Source: an uncultured Clostridia bacterium (GTDB lineage Bacteria > Bacillota > Clostridia > Oscillospirales > Acutalibacteraceae). Taken from it: a stretch of DNA of 14,583 nucleotides. The position numbers and the translations under genes were made by a program. Below are positions 1 through 5,622 of this stretch, one piece after another. The first letter of the stretch is position 1. The number at the start of each line of letters is the position of its first letter. The DNA lies in NCBI GenBank assembly GCA_937916195.1, contig CALFTO010000074.1, positions 1 through 14,583 on the forward strand, in the 5' to 3' direction. Below the pieces are notes generated by a model, which worked only from the letters and a program-made list of their open reading frames with translations, was not told where the DNA came from and searched no databases.

Positions 1-7
1 AATCTAA

Positions 8-45
8 ACTGTATACAATCATCTTACACTACTGTATACAATCAT
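8..45. repeat. Two direct repeats with a TGTATACA core
   Basis: The 15-mer ACTGTATACAATCAT occurs exactly at 8-22 and 31-45, a period of 23 bases, close to two helical turns. Each copy contains the perfect 8-base dyad TGTATACA. Paired dyads on one face of the helix are typical of operators bound by dimeric repressors, and GT(N)AC cores are common for GntR-type regulators. The regulator identity is inference and none is encoded in the window. Two copies are too few for a CRISPR array. Confidence 0.5.
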
Positions 46-93
46 ACTCTTGACACGTGAATCGCCCCTACAATTGCAACGCAGTTCCGACAT

Positions 94-122
94 TTTTCAC
101 TTTGCACTTTGCGTTTTGCATT
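94..122. repeat. Tandem imperfect heptamer array (YTGCAYT)
   Basis: Four consecutive seven-base units lie in register: TTTTCAC, TTTGCAC, TTTGCGT, TTTGCAT. Shifted by one base they fit the consensus YTGCAYT. A second patch with the same period and consensus lies at 4145-4179 in another intergenic region. No gene or known site explains it. Confidence 0.5.
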
Positions 123-163
123 TCACATAAGGATTTATATCGCTTTTCACGGAGTGAAACTAT

Positions 164-1258
164 ATGCCTCCCCTTTCAATAATGATTAAGCCTGCGTCAA
201 GCCTTTGTAATATGCGTTGTAAATATTGCTTTTACCACAATGTTACAGAGCTTCGCGAAGTATCGTCTTTCGGCATTATGACAAACGAAACCGCTGACAA
301 TTTAATAAAAAAAGCCCTCGCCTTTGCAAACGGCGAGAGTGTGGCGTTTGCCTTTCAGGGCGGTGAACCGCTGATTGCGGGTCTTGATTACTACAAACAT
401 TTTGTCGATAAAGTAAAGGCAGAAAACAAGCTCCATAGTCAGATTTATTTCACCATTCAAACCAACGGAACGCTTGTAACGGACGAGTGGTGCGAATTCT
501 TCCACCACAATAATTTTCTTGTGGGCTTAAGTCTTGACGGAAGCTTTGAACACAATAAATTTCGCGTTGACGAAAAGCGAGAAAATACATTTTATAAGAT
601 TACAAACACCGCTGAAAAGCTGAAACGACATAAGGTTGAATTCAATATTCTAACCGTTCTTACGGGGCATTGTGCCGACAATATCGAAGAAATTTACAGA
701 TATTTCAGAAGCAAAGGCTTCAAGTATTTACAATTTATTCCTTGCCTACGCCCCTTTGATGACAAGAGCGAGAGCGAGCTTTATATGACAAATGAGCAAT
801 ACGCAAATTATCTTATAAAGTGCTTTAATCTCTATGTTAAAGACTATGTAAGAGGTCAATACACAAGTGTGCGATATTTTGACAATCTTATGCACCTTTA
901 TCTCGGTAACCAAACCGAGCAATGCGGAATGTGCGGACATTGTATGCACCAGTTTGTTGCCGAGGGTAACGGCAATATTTACCCCTGTGACTTTTACTGC
1001 ACAGACGAATGGTTGCTTGGCAATATCAATGATGAAAATGAGAATTTTGACACTCTTGCCCATTGTGAAAAGGCGATTGAGTTCTTACGTGAAAGCCTTG
1101 CAGTGCCCGAAAAATGTAAAAAGTGTAAGTTCTATCCAGTTTGCCGTGCAGGCGGTTGCAAGCGTACCCGTGCCGACCGTGACTATTGTGAGGCATATAA
1201 AAAGTTCTTTTCATCGTGTCTGCCACTATTCAGAGTGTTTATAAACGAAAAGAAATAA
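164..1258 (+). CDS. Radical SAM/SPASM enzyme, anaerobic sulfatase-maturase-like
   Basis: This 364-residue protein resembles the anaerobic sulfatase-maturating enzymes (anSME), which oxidise a Cys or Ser of a sulfatase to formylglycine in the cytoplasm using S-adenosylmethionine and iron-sulfur clusters. Visible motifs are the radical SAM cluster CxxxCxxC at Cys15, Cys19 and Cys22, GGEP at 67-70, and a SPASM domain with Cys254, 257, 260, 275, 279, 318, 321, 327, 332 and 342, which would ligate two auxiliary clusters. Asp276, directly after Cys275 in a YPCDFY context, matches the position of the proposed general base of the Clostridium perfringens enzyme. The length is close to that enzyme (about 370 residues). 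The ATG at 164 has a GGAG site about 10 bases upstream. No sulfatase gene lies in the window, so the substrate is unknown; another SPASM peptide maturase is the main alternative. Confidence 0.85.
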   Translation: MPPLSIMIKPASSLCNMRCKYCFYHNVTELREVSSFGIMTNETADNLIKKALAFANGESVAFAFQGGEPLIAGLDYYKHFVDKVKAENKLHSQIYFTIQTNGTLVTDEWCEFFHHNNFLVGLSLDGSFEHNKFRVDEKRENTFYKITNTAEKLKRHKVEFNILTVLTGHCADNIEEIYRYFRSKGFKYLQFIPCLRPFDDKSESELYMTNEQYANYLIKCFNLYVKDYVRGQYTSVRYFDNLMHLYLGNQTEQCGMCGHCMHQFVAEGNGNIYPCDFYCTDEWLLGNINDENENFDTLAHCEKAIEFLRESLAVPEKCKKCKFYPVCRAGGCKRTRADRDYCEAYKKFFSSCLPLFRVFINEKK

Positions 1259-1283
1259 AGGCGAGAATTTCTCGCCTTTTTTT
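1257..1283. terminator. Bidirectional intrinsic terminator between convergent genes
   Basis: An inverted repeat with 11-base arms (AAAGGCGAGAA at 1257-1267, TTCTCGCCTTT at 1269-1279) is followed by a run of T on the plus strand. Reading the minus strand, the hairpin is followed by TTTATTTCTTTT. It overlaps the last bases of the upstream radical SAM gene and reaches the TGA of the convergent minus-strand gene at 1283-1285, so it probably ends both transcripts. Confidence 0.85.
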
Positions 1284-1708
1284 CATGCCATTATATACAT
1301 CAATGCCATCATAAGTGTTTCGTCTGCGCCCTCGCTTTTAAGTAAAAGCAATAAGCCTAACAACAAAGCACGGTCTGGCTCTGATGAGATTAAATCCATA
1401 ATATTTCCTTGGGAATATTGTGGTTGCGGTGGAGTTTGCGGTTTTTCTTTTTCGGGCGGTGTCACTTCGGGCTCACTTTGCATATTGAAATACTCTTTAA
1501 AATCGGGAAAATTAGGTGGCAGATTTGTGATTTTAGGCTTAATTTGTGGCTCTTTTGGGGGAGTTTCTTTTTTCGGCTCAACAGTCTTTTCGCTTAAATC
1601 CTGCCTTGCAGTTTCAAGCACCGCCTCGGAATTCTTCTGCATTTCGCGAACTCGCTCCATTGCCTTTTTCTGCATATTCTGAATTTCTGAATAAGAATAG
1701 TTATTCAT
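1283..1708 (-). CDS. Hypothetical protein, coiled N-terminus, Pro-rich linker, hydrophobic C-terminus
   Basis: I do not recognise this 141-residue protein. Residues 1-40 are polar and helix-prone with many Gln, Lys, Met and Glu (possible coiled coil). Residues 41-100 are a low-complexity linker rich in Pro, Lys and Glu. Residues 103-141 are hydrophobic, with a Leu run at 115-123 and a second Met/Leu helix after an acidic turn at 126-130. The last part could be a helical hairpin that packs in a membrane or against a partner. It is the third of three minus-strand genes. Its ATG at 1708 overlaps the TAA of the preceding gene (ATGAATAA), which suggests coupled translation. An AAGGAC site lies about 10 bases upstream. 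No signal peptide or catalytic motif is visible. Confidence 0.7.
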   Translation of the reverse strand: MNNYSYSEIQNMQKKAMERVREMQKNSEAVLETARQDLSEKTVEPKKETPPKEPQIKPKITNLPPNFPDFKEYFNMQSEPEVTPPEKEKPQTPPQPQYSQGNIMDLISSEPDRALLLGLLLLLKSEGADETLMMALMYIMA

Positions 1709-2060
1709 TGCCGAACAGTCCTTTCAGCAGAGGCAACATCTCCATAAGCTGTAAAAATTTTATCGCCTCGTCGGCTTTTTGCCTGCGTTCTTCGCTTAAA
1801 AGGGGTTTTAAATCGCAAATAAGCCTTGTGCGGTGGTCCTCTTTATTCATTTGCCCCATAAGTGACATCATTTTACCCATTGTGCCCATATCAAAGGGCA
1901 GAGAAAATCCACTCTGCGAGGAATTGTTATTTGAATTATTATTTTGTTGTGTATTTGTGTTCGATTGTCCGTTGCCGTTCATAATTGAATCTGCAACGCT
2001 TTTTATTTTTGCCATATCTTCATCGCTGATAGATGACAAAAGCTCCTGTAAATCAGCCAT
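1701..2060 (-). CDS. Hypothetical protein with Asn-rich linker
   Basis: I cannot name this 119-residue protein. A short N-terminal helix (1-27) is joined by an Asn/Ser/Gln-rich low-complexity linker (28-52) to a Met-rich segment (55-71). The C-terminal part (72-116) is the most structured: an Asp/His/Arg start, then KPLLSEERRQKADEAIKFL, then a Leu-rich helix. This looks like a small helical domain rather than an enzyme. The ATG at 2060 has a GGAGGG site that lies inside the end of the upstream gene, whose TGA overlaps this start by 8 bases. It sits in the middle of the three-gene unit, so the three products may act together. That is inference from gene arrangement only. Confidence 0.7.
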   Translation of the reverse strand: MADLQELLSSISDEDMAKIKSVADSIMNGNGQSNTNTQQNNNSNNNSSQSGFSLPFDMGTMGKMMSLMGQMNKEDHRTRLICDLKPLLSEERRQKADEAIKFLQLMEMLPLLKGLFGNE

Positions 2061-2265
2061 TTTTACCCTCCGTAAACTTCTTTAATAATTCTTGTGCCTG
2101 CGGGGTTGAAAGTAACTGTTCCAGAGCGTTGCGGTCACTTAAAACCTCTTGCAGACGCTTGCTCTGATTAGGATTTAACTGCTTCATTAAATAATCCTCT
2201 GCGCCTTTTTTTGAGTTTTGCCCCTTTACCCCGTTTATTATTTCATCAAAATTGCTGTTACTCAT
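2053..2265 (-). CDS. Small hypothetical helical protein, first gene of a three-gene unit
   Basis: From the ATG at 2265 this encodes 70 residues. An in-frame GTG at 2277 would add four residues, but the GGTGG ribosome binding site at about 2274-2278 fits the ATG better (about 8 bases) and would be consumed by the GTG start. The protein is soluble and helical. Residues 31-63 (LNPNQSKRLQEVLSDRNA, then LEQLLSTPQAQELLKK) form a Leu-patterned helical hairpin. No known domain is assigned. It overlaps the next gene by 8 bases and diverges from the metallophosphoesterase gene across a short AT-rich promoter region. Confidence 0.65.
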   Translation of the reverse strand: MSNSNFDEIINGVKGQNSKKGAEDYLMKQLNPNQSKRLQEVLSDRNALEQLLSTPQAQELLKKFTEGKNG

Positions 2266-2293
2266 TGAAAACACCACCGAAATAAGATATAAT
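2265..2293 (+). promoter_or_regulatory. Sigma-A type promoter for the phosphoesterase-nagA unit
   Basis: TTGAAA at 2265-2270 and a perfect TATAAT at 2288-2293 are separated by exactly 17 bases. Transcription should begin near 2300. The AT-rich dyad ATATAATTATAT (2287-2298) also gives TATAAT on the minus strand (2297-2292), so the divergent genes may share overlapping -10 elements. I find no good minus-strand -35 box. Confidence 0.7.
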
Positions 2294-2330
2294 TATATAT
2301 CATAATATGCGAAAGCGTGGTGTGATATTC

Positions 2331-2792
2331 TTGCGAATTCTTGTTCTCTCTGACTCTCACGGTCAAGCAAAGACAATGCAAAGAGCAATTGAAGCTCAAC
2401 CGAGCGCCGAGGTAATAATATTTTTAGGTGACGGTTACACTGATTTTGAATACTGCAAAAGTTTTATCGGCAACAAAAGAGTTTATGCTGTCAAGGGCAA
2501 CAATGATTTTCATTGCGAATACCCTAAAAATCAAGTAATTGACGCTGACGGAATAAAAATTTATATCACCCACGGGCATTATGAATACGTTAAAAGCACC
2601 TTGGGCGGAGTTCTCAACAATGCAATGGAAAACAACTGCAAAATTGCACTTTACGGTCACACTCACCGTCAGCAATCTGATTACTATAAAGAAATTCACG
2701 CTTTCTGCCCCGGTGCCATATATAATAATGAATACGGAGTAATCGACATAACCGAAAAAGGTATAATTTGCATAGGAATGAGGTTGAAATAA
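2331..2792 (+). CDS. YfcE/MJ0936-family metallophosphoesterase
   Basis: From the TTG at 2331 the product has 153 residues and begins MRILVLSDSHG, the usual family N-terminus. The ATG at 2307 in the same frame would add eight residues, but it lies only about 7 bases after the predicted transcription start and has no ribosome binding site. The TTG has a GGTGTG about 6 bases upstream. Dinuclear metal ligands are visible: Asp8 and His10 (DSH), Asp34 (GDG), Asn58 (GNND), His81 (THGH), and His110 with His112 (GHTH). Family members hydrolyse phosphodiesters in vitro, but the physiological substrate is often unknown. The stop codon overlaps the nagA start by one base (TAATG), so the two are translationally linked. 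A role tied to amino-sugar metabolism is inference. Confidence 0.85.
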   Translation: MRILVLSDSHGQAKTMQRAIEAQPSAEVIIFLGDGYTDFEYCKSFIGNKRVYAVKGNNDFHCEYPKNQVIDADGIKIYITHGHYEYVKSTLGGVLNNAMENNCKIALYGHTHRQQSDYYKEIHAFCPGAIYNNEYGVIDITEKGIICIGMRLK

Positions 2793-3952
2793 TGATACTT
2801 TTCAAAAATGCAGAGGTAATACTCGAAAACGAAACGAAAAAGCTTTCAGTACTCGTTGACGGCGACAAAATCGTAAAAATTGCCGAGAATATTGAAGAAA
2901 ACGACGCTGAAATCATAGATTGTGAGGGACTTTACCTCTCGGCAGGCTTTATTGATTTGCACGTGCACGGCGGTGGCGGGATTTCCTGTATGTGCTGTGA
3001 TGCCGACAAAATCAAGGCAATGGCAAAGGCACACGCACTCCACGGCACAACCTCAATTCTGCCTACAACACTTGCCGCTCCCGTTGAACAGTTATTAGAG
3101 GTTACTGAACACATAAAAAAAGCCAGCGAAACCTCGACTGACTCAAATATTTTAGGCGTTCACTTTGAGGGACCATACCTTAACCCCGAAAATCGTGGTG
3201 CACAGAGTATTGATAATATTCTCTCACCATTAAAAGACGACCCCACTCCCCTACTTGAATGTTGGGACAAGGTGAAAATTATGGGTGTTGCGCCCGAAAT
3301 TGACGGCGCATTCCCGTTAGGCGAAAAGCTTAAAGAAAAGGGCATTGTGGCCTCGGTTGCTCACACAAAGGCAGACTATGACACCACAATCGAAAGCTTT
3401 GACCACGGATTTTCTGATTTCACCCACCTTTACAACGCATCTACAAGCTGTTTTAAGCGCGGAATTTTCCGTGTGGCAGGTGCAGTTGAGGCAGCTCTCG
3501 TTGACGACCGTTGCACAACTCAGGTTATTGCGGATTTAAGACATCTTCCCCTTGGCGTGCTCAAGCTCATATACAAATGCAAGGGTGCTGACGGAATGTA
3601 CTTAATCACTGATGGACTTGAATTCTCTGCCTCTGACCTTAAAGACGGCGAGATTTGTATGCAGGAAAACGGCGTTGAAGTAGTTTATGAAGACAATGTA
3701 ATGAAGCTTGCCGACCGCAGTTGTCTTGCGGGCAGTGCGGCAACAACCGATATGCTTGTACGAAATATGTACAAAGAGGTTGGTGCACCAATCTATGACG
3801 CAGTTAAAATGGCATCTGCCACACCTGCAAAGGTAATCGGCATTGACAACCAAAAAGGCTACATAAAAGAGGGTTATGATGCAGATATCCTCCTCTTTGA
3901 CGATAATATCAACATTAAGAATGTTATGGTAATGGGGAAATTTATAAAATAG
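2792..3952 (+). CDS. nagA: N-acetylglucosamine-6-phosphate deacetylase
   Basis: NagA removes the acetyl group from N-acetylglucosamine 6-phosphate to give glucosamine 6-phosphate and acetate, a cytoplasmic step in amino-sugar and cell-wall recycling. The 386-residue protein has the amidohydrolase fold signature: HVH at 57-59, HFEGPYL with Glu126 as metal ligand, His191 (SVAHTKADY), His212 (THLYNAS) and the catalytic Asp274 (LITDG). The length matches the family. I chose the ATG at 2792 because AGGAATGAGG lies just upstream; a TTG at 2768 in the same frame would extend far into the preceding gene. No nagB deaminase or amino-sugar transporter is in the window, so the downstream step must be encoded elsewhere. 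Confidence 0.92.
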   Translation: MILFKNAEVILENETKKLSVLVDGDKIVKIAENIEENDAEIIDCEGLYLSAGFIDLHVHGGGGISCMCCDADKIKAMAKAHALHGTTSILPTTLAAPVEQLLEVTEHIKKASETSTDSNILGVHFEGPYLNPENRGAQSIDNILSPLKDDPTPLLECWDKVKIMGVAPEIDGAFPLGEKLKEKGIVASVAHTKADYDTTIESFDHGFSDFTHLYNASTSCFKRGIFRVAGAVEAALVDDRCTTQVIADLRHLPLGVLKLIYKCKGADGMYLITDGLEFSASDLKDGEICMQENGVEVVYEDNVMKLADRSCLAGSAATTDMLVRNMYKEVGAPIYDAVKMASATPAKVIGIDNQKGYIKEGYDADILLFDDNINIKNVMVMGKFIK

Positions 3953-3967
3953 AAAGGAGTACTATTT

Positions 3968-4120
3968 GTGAAATATTTGTTTGAAGCCGCCTTGATTATT
4001 GCAGGAGCGCTGATTATCGCCGCAAGCATAATCGCAAATGGCAGTTCGCTGATTTATCTAGGCTTTGGCTTGATAGTATGGTCATTTGTCTCATACATAG
4101 TTAAAACAGTTAAAAAGTAA
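3968..4120 (+). CDS. Small two-helix membrane protein
   Basis: A 50-codon reading frame starts at GTG 3968, seven bases after a strong AAAGGAGT (3953-3960) that directly follows the nagA stop. The product begins MKYLFEAALIIAGALIIAAS and consists of two hydrophobic helices (about 5-22 and 27-45) joined by an Asn-Gly-Ser-Ser turn, with a Lys-rich tail (46, 49, 50). It lacks catalytic residues. Its place behind nagA and ahead of the terminator indicates co-transcription. It could be a small regulatory or structural membrane peptide; a function cannot be read from the sequence. The good ribosome binding site and clean hydrophobic pattern argue against a chance frame. Confidence 0.7.
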   Translation: MKYLFEAALIIAGALIIAASIIANGSSLIYLGFGLIVWSFVSYIVKTVKK

Positions 4121-4179
4121 AAAAGGACAGTCTCTTTTAATTTTCACCATTCTGTACTCTGCATTTATCCCTCTGCACT
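4121..4179. repeat. Intergenic stretch with second YTGCAYT heptamer array
   Basis: The space between the small membrane protein and the terminator has no gene. From 4145 to 4179 five seven-base units lie in register: CACCATT, CTGTACT, CTGCATT, TATCCCT, CTGCACT. Three of them fit or nearly fit YTGCAYT, as does the patch at 94-122. The array abuts the palindromic terminator. Confidence 0.45.
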
Positions 4180-4221
4180 ATAAAAGAAACCCCTCGGGAA
4201 TTCCCGAGGGGTTTCTTTTAT
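4180..4221. terminator. Perfect 42-base palindrome, bidirectional terminator
   Basis: The two 21-base arms (4180-4200 and 4201-4221) are exact reverse complements. The GC-rich core CCCCTCGGGAATTCCCGAGGGG carries AAAAGAAA on one side and TTTCTTTT on the other, so an RNA read from either strand forms a strong hairpin ending in a U-rich run. It lies 23 bases after the rplQ stop on the minus strand and 60 bases after the small membrane gene on the plus strand. It therefore separates the ribosomal operon from the nagA unit. Confidence 0.92.
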
Positions 4222-4243
4222 GGTTTATTAAAGCCTTACCGCA

Positions 4244-4591
4244 TTAGTCGTTGATAAGTTCGATGATGCACATTTCAGCAGCATCGCCTCTTCTTGGGCC
4301 GGTTTTGATAATTCTTGTGTAGCCACCGTTCTTTTCTGCGAACTTGGGAGCTACTTCGTCAATCAACTTCTTAGCAACAGACTCTTTTGTGATGTAAGAG
4401 TAAACCTGTCTCTTTGAGTGAAGACTGTTATCTTTACCGATAGTAATCATTTTTTCAGCCATAGCTCTAACTTCTTTGGCTCTGGTTACTGTTGTTTCAA
4501 TCTGACCGTTCTCTATAAGATATGTTACCATACCTCTGAGCATAGCCTTGCGGTGATCGCTTGTTCTGCCGAGTTTTCTTGTTCCTGGCAT
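4244..4591 (-). CDS. rplQ: 50S ribosomal protein L17
   Basis: L17 is a large-subunit protein that binds 23S rRNA near the peptide exit tunnel. The 115-residue product begins MPGTRKLGRTSDHRKAMLRG, the usual family signature, and keeps the compact basic form without a long C-terminal extension. An AAAGGAGT site precedes the ATG at 4591. It is the last gene of the operon, 17 bases after rpoA and just before the palindromic terminator, as in most Firmicutes. Beyond it the typical clostridial neighbours (ECF transporter genes, truA, rplM, rpsI) are absent from this window. Confidence 0.97.
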   Translation of the reverse strand: MPGTRKLGRTSDHRKAMLRGMVTYLIENGQIETTVTRAKEVRAMAEKMITIGKDNSLHSKRQVYSYITKESVAKKLIDEVAPKFAEKNGGYTRIIKTGPRRGDAAEMCIIELIND

Positions 4592-4608
4592 TCAAAATCA
4601 CTCCTTTA

Positions 4609-5559
4609 TTATTCGTCGTCCTTACGCAATGTGAAGTTCAATGAGTCGAGCTTTGCTACAACCTCTTCAAGAGACTTTCTACCAAGGTTTCTAACTCTCA
4701 TCATATCTTCTTCTGACCTGTTAATCAAGTCTTCAACTGTATTGATGCCTGCACGCTTGAGGCAGTTGAAGGAACGAACTGAAAGGTCAAGCTCTTCAAT
4801 TGTCATTTCAAGAAGCTTACCCTTTGAGTCGTCATTCTTGACAATCATTGTCTCTGTTTCTCTTGCCTCATCAGAGAGGTCAACAAAGAGATTGAGATGG
4901 TCTGTAAGGATTTTTGCGCCGAGAGAAACGGCATCCTGCGCTGAAATTGTACCGTCTGTCCAAGCTTCAAGTGAAAGCTTATCATAGTCAGTAATCTGAC
5001 CTACACGGGTATTTTCAACTGTATAATTCACCTTTAATACAGGTGTATAAATTGAATCTATCGCGATTACGCCGATAACGGGCTGCATAAGCTGTTTGTT
5101 TCTTTCAGCTGAAACATAACCTCTGCCCTTGTCACAGGTAAGCTCCATTTTAAGAGCTCCGCCCTCTTCAAGAGTAGCGATTAAATGCTCAGGATTAAGA
5201 ATTTCAACGTCTGAATCAGCCTTAATGTCACCTGCTGTAACCTGGCACTTGCCGCTTGCGTCGATATAAATTGTTTTTGGACCGTCGCCGTGAATCTTAA
5301 GAATTACGCCTTTGAGATTCAAAACGATTTCTGTTACATCCTCTTTCACACCGTCAATGGTTGAGAATTCATGAAGAACACCGTCAATTTTTACCGAAGT
5401 AATTGCATATCCGGGAAGTGATGACAAAAGTACACGACGAAGGCTGTTGCCAAGTGTTGTACCGTAGCCTCTCTCAAGAGGTTCAACTACGAATTTGCCA
5501 TAAGTTCCGTCAGCGGTTAAATCAAGTGCTTCAATGCTGGGCTTCTCAATTCCTATCAT
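4609..5559 (-). CDS. rpoA: DNA-directed RNA polymerase subunit alpha
   Basis: The alpha subunit dimerises to nucleate RNA polymerase assembly and uses its C-terminal domain to contact UP elements and activators. The 316-residue protein has the N-terminal assembly domain (about 1-230), including the conserved GYGTTLGNSLRRVLLSSLPG near residues 32-51. An acidic linker (about 230-245) leads to a C-terminal helix-hairpin-helix domain with LDLSVRSFNCLKRAGI and RVRNLGRKSLEEV. The ATG at 5559 has an AGGAGGG site 7 bases upstream. Its place between rpsD and rplQ is canonical, linking polymerase supply with ribosome production. Confidence 0.98.
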   Translation of the reverse strand: MIGIEKPSIEALDLTADGTYGKFVVEPLERGYGTTLGNSLRRVLLSSLPGYAITSVKIDGVLHEFSTIDGVKEDVTEIVLNLKGVILKIHGDGPKTIYIDASGKCQVTAGDIKADSDVEILNPEHLIATLEEGGALKMELTCDKGRGYVSAERNKQLMQPVIGVIAIDSIYTPVLKVNYTVENTRVGQITDYDKLSLEAWTDGTISAQDAVSLGAKILTDHLNLFVDLSDEARETETMIVKNDDSKGKLLEMTIEELDLSVRSFNCLKRAGINTVEDLINRSEEDMMRVRNLGRKSLEEVVAKLDSLNFTLRKDDE

Positions 5560-5622
5560 TCAGAACCCTCCTAACTGAGTACAGAATAAATTTCCGCTAG
5601 TGTTATTATAAATTCAAGCCTA

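Larger units (their letters stand above)
1..163. other. Non-coding region upstream of the radical SAM gene
   Basis: No coding region is supported here. The stretch holds two 15-base direct repeats (8-22 and 31-45), a patch of tandem heptamers (94-122) and, just before the gene, a plausible ribosome binding site GGAG at about 150-153. A TTGACA at 50-55 resembles a -35 box, but the best downstream -10 candidate (TACAAT, 69-74) is only 13 bases away, so I do not call a promoter. The gene to the left lies outside the window. Confidence 0.6.

Noticed and set aside
8..45. Start of a CRISPR array
   Set aside because: Only two 15-base units with an 8-base gap and no cas genes; the units are too short and too few.
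50..74. TTGACA followed by TACAAT as a promoter for the radical SAM gene
   Set aside because: The spacer is 13 bases, too short for a sigma-A promoter, and no better -10 lies at 16-18 bases.
1546..2085. A 179-codon plus-strand reading frame opposite the three small genes
   Set aside because: Ser/Phe-rich composition typical of an antisense shadow. The minus-strand genes have ribosome binding sites and coupled overlaps, and they read as ordered helical and linker regions.
4418..4987. A 189-codon plus-strand frame over rplQ and rpoA
   Set aside because: It runs across two certain minus-strand genes and their gap and has a Ser/Leu-rich shadow composition.
5560..5622. Possible regulatory leader between rpsD and rpoA
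   Set aside because: The 63 bases show only the rpoA ribosome binding site and no clear inverted repeat or promoter.
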